From: Obelidium mucronatum | Lineage: Eukaryota; Chytridiomycota; Chytridiomycetes; Chytridiales; Chytriomycetaceae | DNA: 20,035 nucleotides | Assembly (NCBI GenBank): GCA_025765595.1 | Contig: JAIVFH010000440.1 | Location: forward strand, 1 to 20,035 | Reading direction: 5' to 3' | Part shown: piece by piece, positions 9,202-20,035 of the stretch | How positions within the stretch are numbered: position 1 is the first letter of the stretch | How the letters are laid out: each line of letters begins with the position of its first letter | Notes under the pieces: generated by a model | What the model saw: only the letters and a program-made list of their open reading frames with translations | Databases searched by the model: none | Told to the model about the DNA's origin: nothing | Position numbers and translations under genes: made by a program

Positions 9202-11784
9202 ATGTCTTCTCCCACAGCTTCATCGTTCCAGCCGCCGCCAACAGCATCGCCGCCAACCCCCTCGGGCCACCACCACTCCACGCAGGCAATGTACACCGCA
9301 GCATCGCCCACCGGAGCTGCCAGGAGGGTAGTCACGGTCACTGCGCCATCGTACACCAGGGACGAGGACGATGAAGGCTCGGACTTTGACGAACCGGAAG
9401 AAGCGGGCATTGGCACTGCTGCGTCAATTGGCCAGGCGGGAGCAGCATCCAAGAAGCGGAAAAGAGCGGCAGTGTCTGAATTCATCAATAAGCTCTTTAA
9501 GTAAGGAACTTCGGTCTTTTTTTGCTCTTTGCTCGTAACGTTGTTGGGTTGGGATCCTGTGGTGGTGGTGCAATCACATCAAATGCTTTGCTCGATTGGA
9601 TTTGGGTTCTCTATCATCCCTCTTGTGCATCGAAAAAAGGAAGAATGTTTTCTGCTTTTACTTTGGTATCCCTTCCTGCCTGCCGTATTGCATTTGCGTT
9701 CTGGCGTTTGCAAAACGAAAAACCGCGTGCCATTTTACAACTTCCTCCTTTTTTGTCACTCCGTCATCATGCACTTCTAAACGCCACCAATAATTCCCTT
9801 TCTTGTTATTTTCTCTTCTTTCGTCCTCCTTTTGGTTCTTTGGCACTTCATTTATTAATCACCGATCCAACACATCCCCCCCAACCACGATCGGGTTTTT
9901 TTTAGGGCTATCCAAGACCAAGAATACCCTGATCAAATAAAATGGTCAACAGCGGGCGACTCTTTTATCGTGTCAGACTCCAACGAATTCGCAGTCTCTG
10001 TGCTACCGCGACTTTTCAAACACAAGAATTTTCAAAGCTTTGTTCGCCAGCTCAACAAGTATGATTTTCATAAAGTGAAAGTGACGGAACTGTCTACGCG
10101 GTTGTATGGGGAGATGGTGCGTCATTGGCTGCTTCCTTTTTTTTTCCCTATATGATTGGGTTCCAAACTAAAAAACTTCTCTTTCTTGGGGGGCACCCAC
10201 CCAAAATTAACAGTCTTCTGAATTCAAGCATCCCTCTTTTATGAAAGATCGCCCAGATTTGCTCAGAGATATCTCGCGCAAGAAAGTACCTGTTAAACGA
10301 TTAGACTCCGATGAGATCGGCTCTCGATCCAATGATGTTATTTTGAAAAATGAAGCATACACCAATCAATATATTGATGGAGCTGCTGCCATGGCAGCGG
10401 AGCAACAGTCGTTTGCTTTAATCAAAAGGCTGGATAGCAAGGTCCGTGAGTTGGAATCGGTGCAGCAAAAAGCCCAAATCCAGCTGTCGCAAGTGAATCA
10501 AGATTATGATAATTTGAAAAATGTATGTCTTTGTTTGATGTCTTTTTTTTGGTGTTTAATTTAAGGTATTTTTTTTTCTGAACCTGTTTTCCAGGAAATG
10601 AAGTTTTTGAAGACAATTGTCGCATGGCAAGATCAAGTCATGCAAGATTTATCACGTGTTGAAACTAATAATGGTGTTGGTGCGTGCTTCCTTGATGTCG
10701 ATAAAATTAAACCTCCACTAATTTGGCTTAACCGTAAACTCCACCAGTTGGGAGCTATCAAAAGCGGCAAATGCTTCAAATGATTCGAAACAACCCGCCT
10801 CCGGGCATGCAACTAGCTATGCCATCGCAGTCGTCCCACCGCCACCTCCTTCAGAGATCACAAAGCCTGTCGTCCCAACAGTCCGCGTCGCCCATGCTTC
10901 AACCAACTCACCAACAACTGATGAATCTTTCTGTTAACAACAATAGTAACCATGCAATGTCTCCTCAACTCCCCATGCCTATGATGCCTCAATATGGAAC
11001 TCCCGCTGGAGCTTCCTCTAGCAGTGAAGGCGGCAATTCTCCATTCAGTAATATTGAAGATATAAACGGTGATGTAAATATGATTCTACAGTACCTCGCA
11101 AACCAGCCAGACTACATGCCACAAAACCCATTCCCATCATCGAACCAACAGCAACATCAACAATACAGCCACCACCCACGCCAACAGCAACATCAACAAC
11201 AACAGCACTTGCATCCCCGAAACGCTGGAACCCATATATCGCCACCACTCAATCCATTGAGTGCCCATCCCATGCAGGGAGCGACCAGTTTGAACATGCC
11301 TGCCATATATGAATCCGTTGCGCCAGTTTACAAACAGAAACACCTCTCTAATCCAAAATACCGATCCCTTGTAATCGAGCAACACGCTGTATACCGTCAA
11401 ATCATTGGAACCCATTTTACAATCTTTAATATATCCTGTGACTTTATATCCCCAACCTGGGAAGACTTGTACGCGACTTACAACCCGACCAACACAACGG
11501 CAACCGCAGCAGGAGCAACAAACGACAACTCGCTTGCACCAAAGAAAACATATGATTTGGTGATGCTTGATATCACACTCCAGCAAAAGGAAGGAGTCCA
11601 AATCATCCAGCAGTTGAAGTCGAGTCTCGATGTCAATGCGAGAGTGATTGTGTTGAGTGGGGTTCCTGTTTTGCCTATGGATATGGAGCGGTATAATGCC
11701 GTGGGGGTGTCTCAGATTTTGTTTAAACCGTTCAGTCCGAAAGGGTTGAAGGATGCTTTGAAGTTGGTTGATATGGATGTTTGA
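9202..11784 (+). CDS. SKN7: Skn7-like HSF-type transcription factor with receiver domain
   Basis: Exons: 9202..9500, 9906..10116, 10214..10522, 10595..10679, 10748..11784; 646 residues with consistent phases. A disordered N terminus with a basic KKRKR (84-88) precedes an HSF-type DNA-binding domain (about 93-200) containing [14 protein letters not shown], the Skn7 form of the recognition helix, and EFKHPSF. A coiled coil follows ([20 protein letters not shown]), then a Gln/His/Ser-rich region and a C-terminal receiver (about 505-641). The receiver keeps the phosphoacceptor Asp in YDLVMLDI (576), Ser in VLSG and Lys in FKPF, but the acidic pair at the end of strand 1 is replaced (LVIEQHAV). 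It also has a roughly 20-residue Thr/Ala/Asn insert. Skn7 acts in the nucleus in osmotic and oxidative stress and cell-wall responses. The first intron (405 bp) is the longest here. Confidence 0.88.
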
Positions 11785-12544
11785 ACCAGCGCAAAGTGGT
11801 CTACTCCTTTCTTTTTTTTGGCTTTTTTGGGTATTGAAAATTACGTGGGTGTTCTTTTTTTGGTTTCGTTTTATTTTGGGTAGTAGTCTAATGGTGTTGC
11901 GCGATTGTGCTGTTTTTGGTCGCTTCTTCTTCCTCTTTTTTTTTTTTTTGCCATATGCACTTTATTATTTCTTTTTCACCTTATACCTCTTCCCTCTTAT
12001 AATTGGTCATTGCTTTTTAAAAGCAATGTATACCCCTTTTGGGATTTGTATGATTATTTTTTTTTTTTTTGGTATATCACCATCTGTATTATTACTTGTT
12101 TCCCCCCTTATTACTGCTTCGAGTGTTTGTTTGTGGTTTTGGACGTTTTTTTTTAATGAGAAGGAAATGTAAAACGGACTTTTAAAAAAGTAGAGTAAAC
12201 AACAAAATAAAAAAGGAATTATTATTATAAGCAGTAAAGAACTATTTTTGAATCTCAATCGTACCTATATCGCATTTTTTTTTCTATCCATTCCAATTAC
12301 CCCCCTTTTCATGCTAATGTCAAGTTTTTCCTTACCCGTTCCCGAGTTAAACTGAGATTTTTCCCAAGTTAATTTCCAATATATCTACATCGTCTTCAAC
12401 TCTGTGGAAAGAAAAGAAGCTTCCATTGTTTCCTTTTTTCTCTTACAAAAAAAAAAAAAAGGGAAACACACACCCATCCACAACACCAACTAGATTTATA
12501 TATACCATTGACCAAAGTTCATAACATATATATCGAAAAAACAT
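11785..12544. other. 760-bp T-rich spacer between Skn7-like and MARK-like genes
   Basis: The spacer holds the 3' UTR of the Skn7-like gene and the promoter of the kinase. It is dominated by T-runs on the first two-thirds and A-runs around 12449-12462. ORFs here translate to Phe/Leu-rich strings typical of T-rich DNA and are not credible. A ttatatata stretch lies about 45 bp before the kinase ATG. Confidence 0.5.
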
Positions 12545-14804
<2,260 letters not shown>

Positions 14805-15283
14805 TAGATTCTTTTTTTTTATGTGCTATTTTTTATTTTTACTTTTTTTGTTTGTTTTCTCTATGTGAGTGTGGGCTTTCTGTTTGAGGATTTACATCAA
14901 ACGCGAGAATAAATGAAGGCAAACCAGTTTATATCAACGATTGCGATCCTTATCTGTATTGTAATTGTATTTGTATCTGCTGATTCTGGTGGGTGAGACT
15001 TACAGAATCTTGAGACTTGAGAATCTGATTATACGCATAGACCACACCAACGGAAGTCCACATGACCACCGTCGAAGCAATCGAGTCAAAAGAGCGTTTG
15101 CTGAAAGACGGGCCTTTAATCGTCCCAGTCATAGAGGAGATTTCTTTCAAGACCCAGACTCCTTCATAAACAAAAGAGGTGCAATCAACAAGAATGATCC
15201 TGTGAAACAGCGCGATCTTTAATAAATAAATATAATCCGTAATGGCATTTCGGATTAATATTCATATTTATATCATCGAAGAG
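14805..15283. other. Spacer between MARK-like and XPF genes
   Basis: About 480 bp containing the kinase 3' UTR (T-runs after 14811, aataaatg at 14908) and the XPF promoter. A minus-strand ORF with a possible intron overlaps it and is listed separately as doubtful. Confidence 0.45.
14897..15248 (-). CDS. Doubtful small hydrophobic protein
   Basis: A minus-strand frame opens at ATG 15248, right after an in-frame TAA. It encodes about 83 residues with two hydrophobic segments (LRIIFIYLLKIALFHRIILV and VVMWTSVGVVYAYNQIL), then meets a gtaagt. Splicing 50 bp to an acag at about 14951 would add 18 residues ending at 14897. Read-through would stop at 14950. No family is recognised, and its start region overlaps the 5' side of the XPF gene. 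It may be a real small membrane protein or chance. Confidence 0.3.
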
Positions 15284-16526
15284 ATGCTTCCGTTCCACCA
15301 ATCTATGGCTCTCCAGCTGCTCCCGCCATTGACAGAACCTCAAAACAACGAAAGCGACCGCAGCAACACAGATGACTTATTGCAGCATCGAGACAAGGAA
15401 GCTTCCGACGGATTCATTGTTTCCGCACGAGGCCTCTCTCTGCACAAAACAGTCCTTGGCCAATTCATAAAGATTCACGCAACGCCTTCGAATCTCGTTC
15501 TTCTTTTAAATTGCTCCACCGAAGAAACAGAGGCTTTGTTCACTGATGCTCGGCAGCGAGAAGCCACTACCAATCCACCTCTATCGCTTTGCGCAATCGC
15601 GAATGAAACTCCAGCGCCAACTCGAAAGTTGCGGTATTTGGGTGGCGGGGTGATAAGCTGTACGTCTCGGATTCTAGTAGTGGATATGCTGAATGGTGTT
15701 GTTCCATTACATCTGGTTACAGGGGTTCTCGTTTGTCATGCACATCGGTTCGTTGCTGTTGCGAATATCCAAGCTACAATCTCTGTCTTTACTCAAGTCA
15801 TAAATTATCCACCACCGGTTTTTTTTTTTAGCATCACAGAAACTTCAACAGAAGCCTTCATTCTGAGACTTTTACGTGAATCCAACAAGGTTGCGTTTAT
15901 CCGCGCGTTTTCGGAATCACCAGAGTCCTTGACGAATACAGGGGTTTTATGGAAACTCGAAAAGACAATGAAGTTGTTGTATCTTCGGAAAGTGTTTTTC
16001 TGGCCAAGGTTCTTACTCCCCCTTTTTTTTCTCAACCGCTTTATACCAATAGTTACATGAACGCTCTGATCAAGATTTCATTTGGAAATACAAGAAACGA
16101 TTGACGCTGTCCCGCCCATTTCTGTACATCAGATACGCGTTCCAATGACGAAAAACATGGCCGACATACAAGCCGCGATCATTGATTGCATCAATGAAAG
16201 CATTTTAGAAATCAAACGGGCTCATCGTTTTGTAAATATGCACATAAGCTTTGATTTCAAAACATAAAACTGCCGATTCTAAAAGGGAAACGTAAAAAAA
16301 AAAAATTAGGTGGATCCAGATGAACTCTCAGTTGAACACGCACTATTCGCATCCTTTGAACAACTCTTGAAAATGCAGCTTGATCCCATTTGGCATCGAG
16401 TTGGGTTACGCACGAAACAAGATTGTGAGTGATATTTCAACGTTACGGCGGCTCTTGGGGTAAATAATATAGATTCATTGGGCTTTATATAATCATGTAT
16501 AGAAAAAAATGAGTAACCGTATTCTT

Positions 16527-16569
<43 letters not shown>

Positions 16570-19475
16570 TTTTTTTTGTGTTTTAAAAAAAAAGGTATTT
16601 AACTACATACGACTGCGTGGCGTTCTACTCCTTCCTCGAATCAATACAAGCAGCCAACGCCTTGGATCCACTCCAAACTTCACGTACAGACGCCTCTGTG
16701 AGTCCTTGGTTGTTCTACGACGCGACCGATATTGTCTTTTCAACTGCAAAGAAACGTGTCTTTCGAAAAGTTGCAGGCACTGGTAACACGGAAGAGACAG
16801 CAGCAGCAGCAGCCGCAGCAACCGCCTCCGCAGTTGCATCTCGGAATACAATCCGTTTCGGAACCGCATCCACAAACTTGTATATTCCTGAAGGAATCGA
16901 AATCGTTGCAGAGGAACAACCGAAATGGTCGGCGATACGTGATTTAGTCAAGGAGATTAATGTGAAACGAAATCTTGCCGCTGATGAAGGAGGTATAATT
17001 GGGGTTTTTTTATTTTTCCCATCTCCTTTTCCTTTTTTTTTTTGATGTATGCATGGAACTGTTTTAAAACCTCCCCTTTCCGACTTTTTTTTTTTGGCTA
17101 GAACATGGACCAATCTGATAATGGTTCACGGCGAAAGAACATGTACCCAGCTTTCCGAAATTCTCTCAAACCATATCTTCAACAAAGCTACAATGACATC
17201 AGCAACAACAGCAACATCCAACTCCAAAAAAAGAACCCGTAGCACCATAATGTTTTCAGATGACGAAGAAACCCCTCCACCCCCACAACCAGCAGCCCCG
17301 CGTCCTGCAAACACTCAATCCCGCCGCCGCCAACGAGGCGGCAGTACCACTGCAAGCGCAACCAAAACAACGATCCAGCCACCCTCATCATCATCCACAA
17401 TCAACAACCCAGCAACAACACCAGCACAAACAACAGCAGCCACACTGCCATTCAGCACCAAAGGCGCCAAATCCTTGATGGCGAAACAAGTCTCCAACTA
17501 CTTCAAATGGAAAGGAAGCGTTTCAAACGTCGAGCGGAACATTCGCTTCAAGAAATTCCGAAACAATAACAATGGGAACCGCGGTCGAGGCGGTGGGACA
17601 GCCGGTGGGAATCTTCGTGGGGGCGTGGTTGGGTCTCGTGGCGGTGGGTTCTCTAGAGGAGCTTCAAGCGGTAGTGGGAGAGGCGTGGCTGCAGGAGCTT
17701 CACTTCAGTCACGACGAAGGCTACGTGGTGGTGGTGCTGGAGGGGCAGCAGCGAACCGCGAGATTGATTCGATTTCTAGAGCCCTCGGTGATGGTAGTAG
17801 TAGTGTCGAAGGCATCGATGGCGATCAATCAGACCTGTAAGAGCTTTTTTGTTTGGCAGCCCGTTCCTTTTTTTGTGGAGGACCTTGAGCGCTTACAAAA
17901 CCTTACCTTTTTGCTATTCTTTGGTGGTGTTTCTTTGCAGACTTGACCAAGACTCGTTTCCTCGTGAAAAGGGATCTACTGGACCTGCAATCGACATTTT
18001 TGGAAAGAGATATATGGACCCTTCAGCGCCCCTGGATACAGCCGAATTCAACTCACACTTTGGAGTTGTAGAGTTATCAACGGCACCGGCAATCATTATC
18101 CGACCTTATTGCACATCCATTTTAAGCCCCAGTGGTGGATACATGACAAATGGAGATGATGATAGCAGGATGCTTGAAGTTTTGAAGCCGTCGACTGTCA
18201 TCATGTATGATGTGGATACCGCATATATTCGAAGATTAGAGGTTGTTTTTTTTTTTTTTTTTTACTTTTTATTTTATTTGGTATAGCTTTATAGTGACAC
18301 ACAACAAAAAAAAACACATAGGTTTACCACGCACAGAACAAAGGAAAACCAGACTTATCCGTATACTTTATGATTTATGATAATTCAATTGAGGAACAGA
18401 AATATTTGACTTCACTACGAAAAGAAAAGGATGCGTTTGAGAAACTGATTCGAGAGAAAGCTGTTGAGTCTCTTTTTTTTGTGGATATTTTTTTCTACTT
18501 TCTTCTTAAAGACTCTCTTACTAGAATATGGCTATTCCGATAGACCAGGATGGTCGCGTTGTTGATCCAGAAGATCTCTTTTGGAGAAACATTGATACAC
18601 GTGCAGCAGGAGGTCAAATGATTGCCGCAGCAGACTCAAACCAGGTATTTTTTTTAATGATATTTGTTTCCCGGTTATTAGTAATAACAAATAATGTCAT
18701 CATAAAAAAAAGGTGATTGTGGATGTCCGAGAATTCCGTTCCGCCCTCCCCTCCCTCCTCCACTCCCGCCGCATGAAAATCCGGCCATGTACTCTCGAAG
18801 TAGGAGATTACATACTCACACCACAAATCTGCGTTGAACGGAAATCGATCCCTGATTTAGTTGGATCGTTTAAATCGGGACGGCTTTATACACAAGCAGA
18901 AGCAATGTGTCTGCATTACCCGATTCCCGTGCTCTTGATTGAATTCGCGCAGGGGAAAGCGTTTGCATTGGGGACAGCAGTGAAAACGGATTCTAGTAAC
19001 AATAACAACAACAACGGGAATAGTAGGGAGGATGAGGATTTGAATTCCAAGTTGGCTTTATTGGCGATTACGTTTCCGAAATTGAGGATTATTTGGAGTA
19101 GTAGTCCAGCAGCGACTGCAGAAATCTTTGAAGATTTAAAGGTGAGTTGTGCTTTGTTTTTTTCAAAGAGAGTTAGTCATAAAACCAAAAAAAAAAAAAA
19201 AAAACTCTTTTTTCCAGAAAGACCAAAAAGAACCTTCAATGGAAGATGCAATGAGTTTAGGAATCGAAAGCGGAGAACCGATAGATAGTGTTTTCAGCAT
19301 CACGCCGTCCGACATGATTCGATCACTTCCAGGCATTACTTCCAAGAATTATAGGAAACATCATGAGACGCGTGGAATCGATCGCTGCGATTGCAAAAAT
19401 GGATTTGGAGGAATGTCAGGTTCTTGTGGGGGAGGAAGGGGGCGATTGTTGCATGAGTTTTGGTTGCAGATTTGA
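15284..19475 (+). CDS. RAD1: XPF/Rad1 (ERCC4-family) structure-specific endonuclease, frame disrupted as read
   Basis: Segments: 15284..15747, 15832..16008, 16075..16231, 16310..16459, 16595..16992, 17102..17836, 17941..18241, 18322..18462, 18525..18644, 18713..19141, 19219..19475. The start [13 protein letters not shown] matches the XPF N terminus; an upstream ATG at 15242 is in frame. The helicase-like part shows [55 protein letters not shown] and [13 protein letters not shown]. The nuclease has [26 protein letters not shown] and [10 protein letters not shown] (GDx-ERK-D catalytic pattern). A C-terminal HhH2 domain follows ([12 protein letters not shown]). With Ercc1/Rad10, XPF cuts 5' of lesions in nucleotide excision repair. 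Four apparent one-base disruptions prevent one continuous frame: near 16411-16424, at the 16992/17102 junction, near 19354 and near 19438. Confidence 0.85.
16528..16569 (+). repeat. 42-base poly(C) run in an XPF intron
   Basis: An uninterrupted run of 42 C, flanked by T-runs, lies in intron 16460..16594. The complementary strand is oligo(G). Its length may be imprecise in the assembly. Confidence 0.9.
17560..17750 (+). repeat. Gly/Arg-rich (RGG) insert within XPF
   Basis: This segment of the 17102..17836 exon encodes RGRGGG, RGGVVG and [14 protein letters not shown] units, forming an RGG-box-like tract. It follows a basic [17 protein letters not shown] stretch and an upstream Pro/Thr/Gln-rich disordered part. 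It sits where XPF has a variable linker between the helicase-like and nuclease halves. Confidence 0.7.
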
Positions 19476-19605
19476 GAAGAAGCGAGTAGAGTGTAAAGTC
19501 ATATAGACTATATAATACATGTATCATTATAATTAGATTTACTTTTTCAAGTGTTTACATTAATGTAGAGGAGGGGAATAATAACATATCGATAAATAAA
19601 TGAAA

Positions 19606-20035
19606 TCAGGACTTTGAACAAAAGTAGAAGCATATAAACGAAAACAGAAAGGCAGGACCGACTTTTGCATTCAAGTAAGCGATAAAAGTTTGAATGCATA
19701 TTTTCAGCAGGAGTAAGGGGCCAATCTTGTTGCTCTGAAGAAGCACTCTGCATATTCTGCCGTCCAGGTTGGAAACGGCCGCCACAACCGCCCGACAGTG
19801 CTCATCCGTAGGATCCACAGCGTCTAGTTTAATCAGATAGCGCACCAGTTCTTCATGGCCGCTTTGGACGGCAATCAGCAGCGGCAGGTTGTGACTCATT
19901 GCCGCATCCTGCTTGTGGTCCTCGACCAGCAGCCGCACAATGTCCAGGCGGCCGGCCTTGAGCGCCGCCCGCAGCGCCAGACAGCCCGCGTCCCCATCGA
20001 TCCCGGCTGCGCCAGCACGAGCCTGGCAGCCGCCC
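19606..20035 (-). CDS. Ankyrin-repeat protein, 3' part (5' partial)
   Basis: A minus-strand frame open from the window end to TGA at 19606, 142 residues. At least two ankyrin-type units are visible: LRAALKAGRLDIVRLLVED and LLIAVQSGHEELVRYLIKL, each with the A-x-x-x-G-x-x-x-x-V-x-x-L spacing, then a degenerate third (VVAAVSNLDGRICRVLLQS). The tail is hydrophobic (AFLFSFICFYFC). Ankyrin repeats are protein-binding scaffolds; the partner is unknown. The 5' side is much more GC-rich than the 3' end. It is convergent with the XPF gene, about 130 bp away. Confidence 0.7.
   Translation of the reverse strand, partial: GGCQARAGAAGIDGDAGCLALRAALKAGRLDIVRLLVEDHKQDAAMSHNLPLLIAVQSGHEELVRYLIKLDAVDPTDEHCRAVVAAVSNLDGRICRVLLQSNKIGPLLLLKICIQTFIAYLNAKVGPAFLFSFICFYFCSKS

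Noticed and set aside
9522..9905. ORFs inside the first Skn7 intron
   Set aside because: Removing 9501..9905 joins FINKLFK to [13 protein letters not shown] exactly as in HSF domains, so this is intron.
11768..12258. ORFs of up to 134 codons after the Skn7-like gene
   Set aside because: They translate to Phe/Leu-rich strings from T-runs, with no motif and an unlikely overlap with the Skn7 stop.
14965..15222. 85-codon plus-strand ORF
   Set aside because: It starts amid the spacer, is rich in Arg/Asn, has no motif, and lies opposite the slightly more plausible minus-strand frame.

Overview
This is nuclear DNA from a eukaryote with small, gene-dense, intron-rich loci, most likely a zoosporic (chytrid-type) fungus. 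Introns are mostly about 40-135 bp with GT-AG ends and CTAAT-like branch sites, and genes sit close together on both strands. A Skn7-type HSF/receiver factor argues for a fungus. A cyclic-nucleotide-gated channel and a MARK-type kinase with UBA and KA1 domains argue against Dikarya. No prokaryotic element, tRNA, rRNA, transposon or CRISPR was seen. The organism call is inference; the exon models were joined by hand from splice signals, frame and remembered family patterns.

Left third (1-7.9 kb), a signalling neighbourhood: the 3' end of a multi-pass membrane protein (+), a MYND zinc-finger protein (-), an 11-exon HCN/CNG-like channel (-), then, divergently across about 380 bp, a G-protein alpha subunit (+), and convergent with that a small FSH1/OVCA2-type serine hydrolase (-). 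The channel pore is encoded by two micro-exons of 15 and 17 nt and reads GNTFPMTFKP rather than a GYG filter. The G-alpha has Ala at the position equivalent to Ras Gly12.

Middle (7.9-14.8 kb): about 1.27 kb with only an orphan exon-like ORF and a TATA-like motif; a five-exon Skn7-like regulator whose receiver domain has lost its acidic pair (Gln-His instead); a T-rich spacer; and a five-exon MARK/PAR-1-like kinase with a strikingly GC-rich low-complexity linker.

Right third (14.8-20 kb): a doubtful small minus-strand gene; a long XPF/Rad1 (ERCC4) nuclease gene that is recognisable end to end but carries four apparent single-base frame disruptions, a 42-base poly(C) run in an intron and an RGG-rich insert; and the 3' part of a minus-strand ankyrin-repeat gene running off the window.

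Across genes, about eight of some 37 inferred introns begin GTT (GTTGAG, GTTCGT, GTTTGT and similar), which is unusual at donor position +3.
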